64,000 nt of DNA from G051903925 sp051903925 (GTDB taxonomy: Bacteria; Pseudomonadota; Alphaproteobacteria; Zavarziniales; Zavarziniaceae), in NCBI RefSeq assembly GCF_051903925.1, contig NZ_CP173678.1:682001-746000 (forward strand). Direction: 5' to 3'. Shown piece after piece: positions 42,250-50,477 of the stretch. The notes below the pieces were generated by a model, which worked only from the letters and a program-made list of their open reading frames with translations, was not told the origin of the DNA and did no database searches. The stretch's first letter is position 1; each line of letters opens with the position of its first letter. The position numbers were made by a program, and so were the translations under genes.

Positions 42250-42615
42250 ATGATCCGCCTGGCCTGGATCGGCCTGGGCTGGACCAGCGTGGCGCTGGGC
42301 TTTGCCGGGATCTTCCTGCCCGTGCTGCCCACCACGCCGTTCCTGCTGCTGGCGGCGTTCGCGTTCGCGCGCGGCTCGCCCCGGATCGAGCGCTGGCTGC
42401 TGGCCCATCCGCGCCTGGGGCCGCCGATCCGCGACTGGCGCCAGCACGGCGCCATTCCCCGCCGGGCCAAGCGCATCGCCATTGCGGCCATGGTCGTGGC
42501 CTTTGCCGTCAGCCTGGCCCTGGGGCTGCCGGCCTGGATCCTGGCGGTGCAGGGGGCAGCACTGCTGGGTGCAGGTGCCTTCATCCTGACCCGGCCGGAC
42601 GGGCCGGGGGCCTAG
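42250..42615 (+). CDS. DUF454 (YbaN) family membrane protein
   Basis: A 121-residue inner-membrane protein with the DUF454 pattern WTSVALGFAGIFLPVLPTTPFLL at residues 10-32 and FARGSPRIERWLLAHPRLGP near 43. A second hydrophobic hairpin follows. The function is not known. It ends in CTAG, shared with the stop of the convergent VOC gene. Confidence 0.88.
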   Translation: MIRLAWIGLGWTSVALGFAGIFLPVLPTTPFLLLAAFAFARGSPRIERWLLAHPRLGPPIRDWRQHGAIPRRAKRIAIAAMVVAFAVSLALGLPAWILAVQGAALLGAGAFILTRPDGPGA

Positions 42616-43493
42616 GCGTCCGACGATGCGGCCAGGGGCATGACGCGCTCCGGGCTGCCCGACCAGGACCACGCCATGCTGGGGCGCGAAATGCCCAGCA
42701 TCATGCCGCCCAGCGCCGGCGGGTGGAGCCACAACTGGTCGGGCGGCAGGCCGGGGTCACGCCCGTCCGGCCGATCGACGGTCAGGCCCTGCTCGGCGGT
42801 GCGGACGCGCTCCTCGATCGTGGCGATGGCCGCGGCCTCGCCAAAAGCCATGTAGAGGCTGTGCCCGTGCCGCTCGAAGAAGCGGCGCATGGTAGTGCCC
42901 GGCTTCCACGGATCGATCACCTCGAACCGGTGCAGGATGCGCGGCCGGAACAGGGTGAGTACGCCGCGATAGCCAAAGGTATCCGACGCGATCGGCACGT
43001 GGGGCGCGGGGTCCAGGCCCAGCACGTCGACGAGGCGCGCGACGGCCCCATCCACGTCGGCGGTCAGCAGGGTCGCCTCGTACAGGAAATCGACCAGGCC
43101 CACGGCTGGCCGCTCGACCTCGGCACTGACGACCAGGCGCAGGCCGGGAATCCCCAGCGCCTGGGGGCTGAGGTGCAGCTGCTCGTGCTCCGCCACGGCC
43201 GCCACCCCGCGCGCCGCCATGCCTGCAGCCAGTGCCGCCGGGTCCGGCGTGGCGATGCCGGCGGCGAACAGGTGCGCCCCGCGCGCCCGGAGCGCGTCGT
43301 CCACCGGCCCGGTGCCGTCGGGCTCCAGCAGCTCCACCAGGCCCTCGCCCAGGCGCAGGCGGGTCCGCCGGGCCTGCAGCAGGGCGCTGCGATCCTCCCA
43401 CTCCGGCTGCGCCTCCAGCAGGGTCTGCCAGCGCGCCGCGGCCTGCGCCCGGTCGGGCACGACCAGCACCGTTCGATCGATCCGTGTGACCAT
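42612..43493 (-). CDS. VOC (glyoxalase/dioxygenase fold) family protein
   Basis: A 293-residue protein with two tandem vicinal-oxygen-chelate modules. The N-terminal half starts TRIDRTVLVVPDRAQAAARW and has LEPDGTGP near residue 57; the second half has VDFLYEATLLTADVDGAVARL near 132. The regular glyoxalase-like pattern and Glu/His positions suggest a metal site, but they do not fit a named enzyme. The stop TAG shares the palindrome CTAG with the YbaN gene. No operon partner is close. Confidence 0.7.
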   Translation of the reverse strand: MVTRIDRTVLVVPDRAQAAARWQTLLEAQPEWEDRSALLQARRTRLRLGEGLVELLEPDGTGPVDDALRARGAHLFAAGIATPDPAALAAGMAARGVAAVAEHEQLHLSPQALGIPGLRLVVSAEVERPAVGLVDFLYEATLLTADVDGAVARLVDVLGLDPAPHVPIASDTFGYRGVLTLFRPRILHRFEVIDPWKPGTTMRRFFERHGHSLYMAFGEAAAIATIEERVRTAEQGLTVDRPDGRDPGLPPDQLWLHPPALGGMMLGISRPSMAWSWSGSPERVMPLAASSDA

Positions 43494-43554
43494 CGTGCCC
43501 CTGTTCCTTCCCCGGCGGCCATGTGCCCGGCCTGGCTTCAGGCGGGGGCCGCGC

Positions 43555-44046
43555 TCAGCGCGCCCCGAAGACCTGCACGGCGTAGGATCGACGACCGGCG
43601 ACCGCAAGGCCATAGCCGATCAGGTCCAGTTGGGGATTGAGGATGTTGGCGCGGTGGCCGGGGCTGTTCATCCAGCCATCCTGCACCTGGGCCAGGCGGC
43701 GAGCGCCCAGCGGGTCGGGACAGCCGTCGCAGGTGGCGATGTTCTCCGCCAGCCTGCTCCAGGTCGTGCCGCCGGCCGCGGCGAAGCGGTCGCGCAGTGT
43801 ACCGCCGTCGGGCGCCCGGTGGGCGAAGTAGCCGCGCGCCAGCATGTCCTCGGCATGGGCCTGGGCCGCCCGGTTCAGAACCGGGTCGGGCCGCAGGGGC
43901 GTCAGGCCGTTGGCCGCGCGGTCGCGATTGGCCAGCTCGATCCCCGCCGCCCGGGCCTCCTCCAGCGCGGGATCCGCAGCCGCGGCAGCGCCAGGGAGAA
44001 CCAGGAGAAGGGTGAGCAGAAGCGGCAGAAGGCGGCGCGTCGTCAG
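43555..44046 (-). CDS. CAP-domain (SCP/PR-1) secreted protein, probable CTG start
   Basis: A protein of 163 residues in the same frame as sodC, separated only by sodC's TGA. No ATG, GTG or TTG occurs between that stop and the Met at 43845, which is inside the CAP domain. The region before it encodes a clear signal peptide (RRLLPLLLTLLLVLPGAAAA, then ADPALEEARAAG), so the frame must begin near 44046. A CTG there has GAGGA 9 bases upstream, overlapping the sodC stop. CAP marks are HAEDMLARGYFAHRAPDG near residue 68, LAENIA and WMNSPGHRANILNP. Readthrough of sodC is a weaker alternative. Role in the envelope unknown. Confidence 0.75.
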   Translation of the reverse strand: MTTRRLLPLLLTLLLVLPGAAAAADPALEEARAAGIELANRDRAANGLTPLRPDPVLNRAAQAHAEDMLARGYFAHRAPDGGTLRDRFAAAGGTTWSRLAENIATCDGCPDPLGARRLAQVQDGWMNSPGHRANILNPQLDLIGYGLAVAGRRSYAVQVFGAR

Positions 44047-44058
44047 GAACTCAGGTCC

Positions 44059-44604
44059 TCAGGGCTTGGCGATGGCGGCGCAGGCGAAGCGGCCGCCGGC
44101 ATCGCCGGTGGGCTGCGTCGCATAATCGTCGCGGGCATCGTGGATGACCAGCGCCGCGCCATCCGAATCCATCAGCCCATGATCGCTGGAATCAAGCGCC
44201 ACGGCCGTGTTGAGGACCTGCACCTTCAGCGCACCCGAGTCAGGCACGACCAGGTTCGGCATGTCGCCGGCATGGGGACCGTTCTGCGCCGTGAAGCCGT
44301 GCGCGTGATCGCCGGGATTGAAATGGCCGCCGGCCGATTCGAACTTCGTCGCGGCATCACAGGTCCCCGTCTCGTGGATGTGGAAGGCCCGCTCGCCCGG
44401 CTGCAGTCCCGTCAGGTCCAGGTCGATCAGGACGCCGGCAGCCGTCTGCGTCAGGCGGGCGGTGCCAACGCTCTTTCCGTCCACGTCATGGAAGGTGGCC
44501 GTGGCGCTGACGGGATCTGCCGCCAGGGCGGGGCCTGCGGCAAGGCCGACGCTGCAGGCCAGCGCCAGGGCGGCGAGCGCCCGCTGCGAACGGATGGGGG
44601 TCAT
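44059..44604 (-). CDS. sodC: Cu,Zn superoxide dismutase, periplasmic
   Basis: A 181-residue enzyme that dismutates superoxide in the periplasm. A signal peptide ends about residue 29 (GLAAGPALAAD). The metal motifs are FHIHETGTCD near residue 75 (Cu His residues and a disulfide Cys), GGHFNPGDHAHG near 92 (Zn/Cu His residues), and GDAGGRFACAAI near 167 with the partner Cys. It is a monomeric bacterial type. The next gene is a CAP-domain protein in the same frame. Confidence 0.95.
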   Translation of the reverse strand: MTPIRSQRALAALALACSVGLAAGPALAADPVSATATFHDVDGKSVGTARLTQTAAGVLIDLDLTGLQPGERAFHIHETGTCDAATKFESAGGHFNPGDHAHGFTAQNGPHAGDMPNLVVPDSGALKVQVLNTAVALDSSDHGLMDSDGAALVIHDARDDYATQPTGDAGGRFACAAIAKP

Positions 44605-44715
44605 GGGCTCGTCTCCAGTCTGCGCGCGCCGTGGCAGGCCCCGCCGCGCGGATGGGCAATCCCCGCCTTAACGCGTCGGACGGCGTTTGGTGCCCCGCCA
44701 CGGCCGCATCCGGCC

Positions 44716-45354
44716 TCAGGGCGCAAGTCCGGCCACCCAGTCCAGGCTGGAGCGCGGCAGCACCGCCTGCGCCGCCGGGCGGCCGACACAGGCCCGCAGC
44801 CAGCGCCGCGTCGCGGGCCAGGCGTCCAGCGTGCTGCCGCCGGTGGGCAGCCAGGTCACCATCTCGGCCAGGCCGATGTCCGCCACGCCGAAAGAGGGCC
44901 CCGCGACGAAGGGCTGGCGCGCCAGCTGCCCGTCCAGGATTGCCATCGGCCCCGCCAAGCGGACACGGGCCGCGGCCGCTTCCTCCGGCCGGCGGGCTTC
45001 GTACGGGGACCAGCCCAGCGGCTCGCAGGTGGCGGCGATCGCCGGCTCCAGCTCGGTCATGGCCCACAGGCTCCACTGGAACAGCAGCCCCTCGCCCTGC
45101 ACGCTGTCAGGCCACAGCCCGGGATGGCGCCGCGCGAGATAGAGGTTGATCGCCAGCGATTCCCACAGAACCAGGCCGTCCTCCTCGATCACCGGCACAT
45201 GGCCGTTGGGGTTCAGGGCCAGGAAGGCGGGTGTGCGCGTTTCGCCCGTATCATAGCGCGTGGGGACGTGGCGGAACGGGATCCCCAGCTCAAGCGCCAG
45301 CCAGCGGGTGCGGTCGGCCCGCGATTCGGGACAGCCATGAATCACCAGCATCAT
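44716..45354 (-). CDS. Glutathione S-transferase family protein
   Basis: A 212-residue GST-like protein. The thioredoxin-like half opens CPESRADRTRWLALELGIPF and has the cis-Pro motif NPNGHVPVIEEDGLVLWES near residue 48, the glutathione-binding region. The helical C-terminal half spans 85-205. The start Met is one of two adjacent ATG codons. An A/T-rich leader with TATAAA at 45363-45368 lies only 8 bases upstream, so a leaderless or short-leader message is possible. It diverges from the DCC gene. Confidence 0.9.
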   Translation of the reverse strand: MMLVIHGCPESRADRTRWLALELGIPFRHVPTRYDTGETRTPAFLALNPNGHVPVIEEDGLVLWESLAINLYLARRHPGLWPDSVQGEGLLFQWSLWAMTELEPAIAATCEPLGWSPYEARRPEEAAAARVRLAGPMAILDGQLARQPFVAGPSFGVADIGLAEMVTWLPTGGSTLDAWPATRRWLRACVGRPAAQAVLPRSSLDWVAGLAP

Positions 45355-45489
45355 TGCCTCGTTTTATAACCTTCAATATTGTGTTTGATGGTATACCGCG
45401 CCGCCCATGCCGGCAACACCTGCCCGCGCGACGGGTGCACCGGGCACGCCCGCCGTGCCAGGATCGCGCAATCGGCAACGGAGCGATCG

Positions 45490-45978
45490 ATGGGTGACAG
45501 GCACGAGAGGGCGCGCGGCGGGGATTGGCGTCCACGTGCCGCCAATGCCGCGCTGGAGGGGATCATCCTGTTCGACGGGGTTTGTGTCTTCTGCTCCCGC
45601 TGGGTGCGCTTCGTGGCCGAGCGCGACCGCGCCGAACGCTTCCGGTTCCTGCCGATCCAAAGCGCGGCGGGCCGCACCCTGGCCCGGCGCCTGGGCATCG
45701 ATGCCGACGCCCCACAGACCAACGCGGTCGTGCTGGACGGCCGGGCGCTGTTCAAGTCGGATGCGGCGCTGGCCGTGCTGGGCCACCTGCCGCGCTGGTC
45801 CTGGCTGCGGGGCCTGCGCCTGGTGCCCCGGCCGCTGCGCGATGCGGTCTATGACGTGGTCGCGCGCAACCGCTACCGGGTGTTCGGTCGCACCGAAAGC
45901 TGCTGGCTGCCGCCGCCCGACCTGGCCCGGCGCCTGGCCGACGGCGGGACGGTGGATGGGGGGAACGCCGCGGCATGA
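45490..45978 (+). CDS. DCC-family thiol-disulfide oxidoreductase (DUF393)
   Basis: A 162-residue protein with the DCC motif LFDGVCVFCSRWVRFV near residue 30 (C-x2-C site preceded by Asp). The start ATG has GGAG seven bases upstream. Residues 70-155 complete the thioredoxin-like fold with a typical RVFGRTESCWLPPPDL end. DUF393 proteins probably reduce or form disulfides in the cytoplasm; the target is not known. Its last four bases overlap the next gene (ATGA), suggesting joint action. Confidence 0.9.
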   Translation: MGDRHERARGGDWRPRAANAALEGIILFDGVCVFCSRWVRFVAERDRAERFRFLPIQSAAGRTLARRLGIDADAPQTNAVVLDGRALFKSDAALAVLGHLPRWSWLRGLRLVPRPLRDAVYDVVARNRYRVFGRTESCWLPPPDLARRLADGGTVDGGNAAA

Positions 45979-47651
45979 CCCGCATCCTGGTAGCCGGCGC
46001 GTCCGGCGCCTTTGGCCGCAACCTGGTCGAGGGCCTGCTGGCCACGACCGACTGCACCATCCTGGCCATCGCACGGGACCATGTCCGCCTGGCCCAGGAG
46101 ACGGAGGCCCTGCGCCGCCGCTTCGGCAACGAGCGCCTGGCCCTGCTGGTGCGCAAGGTGGGCGAGATCCGCACCGATTTCCTGCGGGCGGAGGGGATCG
46201 CGATCGTGGTCGACGCCGCCGGCCCGTTCCAGCAGTCCGACCTTCACCTGGCGCGGGCGGCCATCGCCGCCGGCTGCCACTACCTTGACCTGGCCGACTC
46301 GCGTGCCTTCGTCGCCGGCTTCGACATCCTGGACAGCGCTGCGCGAGAGGCGGGGGTGGTCGCGCGGACCGGGGCCAGCACCACGCCCGCCCTGTCCCAG
46401 GCGGTGCTGGACCACCTGACCGCCGGCTGGCCCGTGATCGAGACGGTGGAGATTGCCGTCTCGCCCGGCAACCGCGCGCCGCGCGGCCTGTCGGTCGTGC
46501 GCGCGATCCTCTCCTATACCGGCCTGCCCATCCGCGTGCTGGACCAGGGTGCGTGGACGACGCGGCCCGGCTGGTCGGCGCCGCACCGGCGGCGGATCGG
46601 CAACCTGGGCCGGCGCTGGCTGGCGCTGGTGGAGACGCCCGACCTGGACCTGGCGCCGAAGCGCCTGGGCGTCCGGCGCACGGCGCTGTTCCGCGCTGGC
46701 CTTGAACTGGGCGTGCTGCACCTGGGCCTGTGGTTGGCCTCGTGGATCGTGCGCGCGGGCGTCGTCACCACGCTGGAACCCATGGCACGCGGTTTCCGCG
46801 TCCTGGCGCAGGGCACCTACCGCCTCGGGACCGATCGCGGCGGCATGATGGTGGAGGCCCGCGGCCAGGATGCCGCCGGCATGCCGGTCGGTGCCCGCTG
46901 GACCCTGGTGGCGGAGGCCGGGGACGGGCCCCATGTCCCCACCCTGGCGACGCTGGCGGCGATCCGCGCCATCCTGTCGGGCCAGGGCCCGGCGCCGGGT
47001 GCCGCTGCCTGCGCCGGCTGGCCCAGCCTGGACCAGATCGCGGCCGAGATGGCGCGCCATCGCATCACCACGCAGGTGGAGGCGATCGCCGCCGGCAGCG
47101 TGCTGTCCCAGGTCCTGGGCGCCGACTTTCCCCGCCTGCCGCCGCCGCTCCGGGCCTTTCACGGCAGGACGGGGCAGCATGCCTGGGAGGGCCGCGCCAC
47201 GGTTGAGGGGGGCAATTTCCTGGGCCAGTCCATCGCCCGCCTGATGCGCCTGCCGTTCGAGGGGGCGGACGTGCCCGTCCGCGTCGACGTCGAGGCGGGG
47301 GAGCGGGCGGAACGCTGGACCCGGCGCTTTCCCGGCCGCCGCTTCGCCACGATCCTGCGGCCGGTGCCCGACCAGCCTGGACGCATCGCCGAACAGATGG
47401 GGCCGGTGACGGCCACCATGGCGGCCACGGTGGAGGCGGCGGGCCTGGTCCTGCGGCACCAGGGCTGGCGCCTGCTGGGCATCCCCCTGCCGCGCGCGCT
47501 CGGCCCCCGGATCGCGGGGCGCGAGGGCGTGGACGCCAGCGGTCGCTTCACCTTCGACGTGACGATCTCGGCGCCCATCGTGGGCCGCATCGTCCATTAT
47601 CGCGGCTGGCTTCGCCCGGTCGGCGGCGACGAACCCCTCGCCCAGTCCTGA
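45975..47651 (+). CDS. NAD(P)-binding oxidoreductase fused to DUF4166
   Basis: A 558-residue two-domain protein. Residues 1-360 are a saccharopine-dehydrogenase-like Rossmann fold: ILVAGASGAFGRNLVEGL near the start, VVDAAGPFQQSDLHLARAA near 80 and HYLDLADSRAFVAGFD near 105. Residues about 375-558 match DUF4166 (FHGRTGQHAWEGRATVEGGN near 395, RRFPGRRFATIL near 455 and GRFTFDVTISAPIVGRIVHYRGWL at the end). The role is not known; the DUF4166 half often sits with DCC proteins, as it does here. It overlaps the DCC gene by four bases. Confidence 0.85.
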   Translation: MTRILVAGASGAFGRNLVEGLLATTDCTILAIARDHVRLAQETEALRRRFGNERLALLVRKVGEIRTDFLRAEGIAIVVDAAGPFQQSDLHLARAAIAAGCHYLDLADSRAFVAGFDILDSAAREAGVVARTGASTTPALSQAVLDHLTAGWPVIETVEIAVSPGNRAPRGLSVVRAILSYTGLPIRVLDQGAWTTRPGWSAPHRRRIGNLGRRWLALVETPDLDLAPKRLGVRRTALFRAGLELGVLHLGLWLASWIVRAGVVTTLEPMARGFRVLAQGTYRLGTDRGGMMVEARGQDAAGMPVGARWTLVAEAGDGPHVPTLATLAAIRAILSGQGPAPGAAACAGWPSLDQIAAEMARHRITTQVEAIAAGSVLSQVLGADFPRLPPPLRAFHGRTGQHAWEGRATVEGGNFLGQSIARLMRLPFEGADVPVRVDVEAGERAERWTRRFPGRRFATILRPVPDQPGRIAEQMGPVTATMAATVEAAGLVLRHQGWRLLGIPLPRALGPRIAGREGVDASGRFTFDVTISAPIVGRIVHYRGWLRPVGGDEPLAQS

Positions 47652-47715
47652 GGGCCTGTCGGTATCGCGGTTCCCCCCGCGTCCTTGAGGGACCATCCAG
47701 CCCGGGGCAGGACCG

Positions 47716-48969
47716 ATGACGCGACGCGAGGGACAGGCAACGGGAGCGCCGATGGCGATGGGTGGAGGGGGATCAGGATCGGCCGCTGTGCGCGGACGGT
47801 TCGCCGCCGTGCAGGAGGGTCTGGCGGCGCAGGTCGTGCCGGAGCGCCTGCCCGGCGCCGTTTGGCTGGTCGATCATCGCGGCGCGGTTTCGGCGGGTGC
47901 GGTCGGCACGCGCGCCATCGGCAGCGCCGAACCCATGGCACGCGATGCGATCTTCCGCATCGCCTCGATGACCAAGCCCGTGACCAGTGCGGCCGTACTG
48001 ATCCTGGTCGAGGAGGGGCGGCTGGACCTGAATGCGCCGGTCGAACGCTGGCTGCCCGAACTGGCCAACCGCCGCGTGCTGCGCCGGCCCGAGGGCCCCC
48101 TGGACGAGACCGAGCCCGCCCACCGGCCGATCACGGTGCGCCAGCTCCTGGACTTCACCTTCGGCTTCGGCATCCAGTTCGGCCCGCCGACGCCGGTGCA
48201 CCAGCAGGCGGAGGCGCTGGGCCTGGTGCTGGCGCAGCCGGTGCCGATGACGACGCACGAACCCGACGACTGGTTGGCACGCTTTGCCACCCTGCCGCTG
48301 ATGCACCAGCCGGGGGAGCGTTGGCTCTACAATGTCGGCAGCCTGATCCAGGGCGTGCTGGTGCGCCGCGTGGCGCGGCAGGATTTCGACACGTTCGTCC
48401 ACGAGCGCATCCTGCAGCCGCTGGGCCTGCGCGACACGGGCTTCCACGTGCCGGCGGCAAAGCTGCATCGCCTGGCCGGCTGCGGTCTCTTTGCCGGACC
48501 GTCGGGCCAGGACGTCAAGGCAGACGGCGATGGGGCGGACAGCGCCTATGCCCGGCCGCCGGTGTTCCCGTCCGGCACCGGCGGCCTTGTCTCGACCGCC
48601 GACGACTACCTTGTGTTTGCCCGCATGCTGGCCGCGGGCGGTCTTCACGGGGACAGGCGGATCCTGTCCGCCGACAGCGTGCGCCTGATGACGACCAACC
48701 AGCTGAGCGCGGACCAGATCGCACGCTCCAGCTTCTTTCCCGGCTTCTTCGACACGTTGGGCTGGGGCCTGGGCACGGCGGTCGCGCGCAAGGCGGATGA
48801 CCTGTGGCCCGGGACCGGGCGCCATGGCTGGGATGGCGGGTTCGGTACGTCGTGGATCACCGATCCCAATGCGGGTGTCATCTCCATCGTGCTGACCCAG
48901 TCCACCGACTTCCTGTTCGCCGGCGGCCTGCACCGTCACCTGCAGGCCGTGGCCGCCGCGACGAGGTAG
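47716..48969 (+). CDS. Beta-lactamase-fold serine hydrolase
   Basis: A 417-residue serine hydrolase of the class C beta-lactamase / esterase family. The catalytic S-x-x-K is in RIASMTKPVTSAAVL near residue 84, the Y-x-N is in GERWLYNVGSL near 207, and the late GHG/HxG region is WDGGFGTSW near 375. There is no obvious signal peptide, so it is probably cytoplasmic and acts as an esterase or amidase. An internal ATG at 47752 would shorten it by 12 residues. Confidence 0.9.
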   Translation: MTRREGQATGAPMAMGGGGSGSAAVRGRFAAVQEGLAAQVVPERLPGAVWLVDHRGAVSAGAVGTRAIGSAEPMARDAIFRIASMTKPVTSAAVLILVEEGRLDLNAPVERWLPELANRRVLRRPEGPLDETEPAHRPITVRQLLDFTFGFGIQFGPPTPVHQQAEALGLVLAQPVPMTTHEPDDWLARFATLPLMHQPGERWLYNVGSLIQGVLVRRVARQDFDTFVHERILQPLGLRDTGFHVPAAKLHRLAGCGLFAGPSGQDVKADGDGADSAYARPPVFPSGTGGLVSTADDYLVFARMLAAGGLHGDRRILSADSVRLMTTNQLSADQIARSSFFPGFFDTLGWGLGTAVARKADDLWPGTGRHGWDGGFGTSWITDPNAGVISIVLTQSTDFLFAGGLHRHLQAVAAATR

Positions 48970-48990
48970 CGTGTCCCGCCAATATCCGCC

Positions 48991-49091
48991 TCATCCTGAG
49001 GTGCGGAGCGAAGCGCAGCCTCGAAGGATGGGCAACCCGCGCACCGGCGGCCCATTCTTCGAGGCCCCTTCCGGGGCACCTCAGGATGAGG
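48991..49091. repeat. Two inverted repeat units between convergent genes
   Basis: Unit one (48991-49030) begins TCATCCTGAGGTGCGG and ends CCTCGAAGGATG. Unit two (49054-49091) begins ATTCTTCGAGGCC and ends CTCAGGATGAGG. The members differ from the other copies (GGTGCGGAGCG core) but share the same ends. They lie between the beta-lactamase-fold gene and the convergent AhpD-like gene. Confidence 0.8.
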
Positions 49092-49117
49092 TGGTTTTGG
49101 GCGGGAGAAGCGAAACC

Positions 49118-49651
49118 TCAGATCGGGCAGGCGGCGATTTCGAGCTGGAGCATGGCAAGGACGCGGCCAAAGCCGATGTACTGCCCGGCCATCATGGCCA
49201 GTTCCAGGAACTCCGCATCGCTGAAGTGGCGGCGCATTTCGGCCACGTCGGCGTCGCCGATATTGTGGTGGTCGACGGCCAGCTTCTCGGCGAAGTGGAT
49301 GGCGGCGCGCTCGCGCGGCGTGAACCCTTCCGCATCCGGCGTGTCGACGCCGCGCGCCGCCTCGTCCTCGCTCACGACGTTGGGCGCCATGCGCACCGAC
49401 TTGCACAGGACGCAGCCGTTCAGGGTGGCGATGCGCAGGCGCACCAGCTCCTTCAGCCGCGGCTCCAGCAGGCCGGCGCCGCCCGTGTGCCAGGGCTGGT
49501 AGAAGGACTGGTAGTCCTTGACCAGCGCCTCGTGCGCGCCGAAGACCCGCGTGAAATTGCGCGCCAGCCAGTTGTCCTCGGGCGTGGCGTCGTGCGCGGC
49601 GCGCATCGCGGGTGGCAGCTGTTCCGGCTCGATCAGGGGCAGTCGCGACAT
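49118..49651 (-). CDS. Carboxymuconolactone decarboxylase / AhpD-like protein
   Basis: A 177-residue helical protein. The redox C-x2-C pair is in LNGCVLCKSVRM near residue 70, followed by the family ERAAIHFAEKLAVDHHNIGD near 117. Proteins with this C-x2-C act as peroxidase partners, like AhpD. A TTG or GTG further upstream (49696) would add 15 residues but has a poorer match. It converges with the repeat region. Confidence 0.88.
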   Translation of the reverse strand: MSRLPLIEPEQLPPAMRAAHDATPEDNWLARNFTRVFGAHEALVKDYQSFYQPWHTGGAGLLEPRLKELVRLRIATLNGCVLCKSVRMAPNVVSEDEAARGVDTPDAEGFTPRERAAIHFAEKLAVDHHNIGDADVAEMRRHFSDAEFLELAMMAGQYIGFGRVLAMLQLEIAACPI

Positions 49652-49825
49652 GGGGTCCTCCTCCCGTTGCTTTGCCGCGACCCTAGTCCATCGCATGCGA
49701 TTTGAACATCCGGTCGGGCGCCTGCGGCGGCCCCCCGGTCACAGGCTTGTCGCGGGGCAACCGGGAACCGCACACGGCCTGCGGGCTTCTGGCGGGCAGG
49801 ACGTATCCTTTGCAGGAGAGTTGAA

Positions 49826-50410
49826 GTGCGTAGGACAGCCCGCGTTCTTGCGGCCGGCCTCCTGGCCGGCACCGGCCTCTTCGCGACCGCCTCGGTTGCC
49901 GCGGCCGATACCCTTCCCTATCCGCTGACGGTCACCGCGTGGCAGAACCCGGATGCGCCGGGCTATGGCCAGGGCTCCCGCGCCGACTGGCGCCAGGACC
50001 AGCGTGCCGCCCATGTGGAACAGTATTACGAGACGCACCGCCGCGACGGCGCGTACTGGGACTGGCGCCGCAATGGCGATTCCTGGACCCGGGCCGACTA
50101 TCAGGACTGGTATCGCGCGCATGCCGACCGCAATGACAGCCAGCGCGTCGCCAACCTGTTCGGCGCCGACGGCTTCCGCGACCGTGACCGCAATCGCGAC
50201 CGCGGCCCGGACGTGGTGGTCGTGACGCCGCCGCCCGCCCCCGTCCCGGCGCCCCGCCCGCAGGTCGCGATCAGCAGCCTGCCGCCCGGCGGCGGCTATG
50301 CCGCGGGCACGCCCGAGTGGTACCGCTACTGCTCGGACCGTTACCCGAACTTCGACCCGACCTCGGGCACGTTCATCGGCGTGGCGGGCGACGTCCGCTT
50401 CTGCGAGTAG
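49826..50410 (+). CDS. Exported BA14K-like protein
   Basis: A 194-residue exported protein from GTG 49826, with AGGAGA seven bases before. A signal peptide ends near residue 27 (SVAAA). A middle part carries many Trp, Arg and Asp (WRQDQRAAHVEQYYETHRRD) and a Pro-rich hinge near 138. The end is EWYRYCSDRYPNFDPTSGTF then GVAGDVRFCE. The last part is the BA14K motif: W-x-x-Y-C, R-Y, F-D-P and a closing C. BA14K proteins were first seen in Brucella, with proposed lectin-like roles; that role is not proven for this one. Confidence 0.75.
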   Translation: MRRTARVLAAGLLAGTGLFATASVAAADTLPYPLTVTAWQNPDAPGYGQGSRADWRQDQRAAHVEQYYETHRRDGAYWDWRRNGDSWTRADYQDWYRAHADRNDSQRVANLFGADGFRDRDRNRDRGPDVVVVTPPPAPVPAPRPQVAISSLPPGGGYAAGTPEWYRYCSDRYPNFDPTSGTFIGVAGDVRFCE

Positions 50411-50427
50411 CAGCCCTTGATGGCGAG

Positions 50428-50455
50428 CGGCCCGCCGGGGACACCCGGCGGGCCG
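50428..50455. terminator. Bidirectional hairpin terminator
   Basis: A perfect 12-bp stem CGGCCCGCCGGG / CCCGGCGGGCCG with loop GACA between the convergent BA14K-like and phoX genes. Its GC-rich stem is followed by GTCGTCGTTCGG, only a few T residues, so efficiency may rely on the stem alone. Confidence 0.7.
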
Positions 50456-50477
50456 TCGTCGTTCGGCCGGCCGCCGG

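Noticed and set aside
43555..43845. CAP-domain protein starting at the Met at 43845
   Set aside because: This would remove the signal peptide and half of the first CAP helix. The frame upstream clearly encodes a signal peptide, so the start is near 44046.
13918..49091. CRISPR array
   Set aside because: The repeated sequences are palindromic, spread over many kilobases and not regularly spaced with spacers, so they are REP-like elements.
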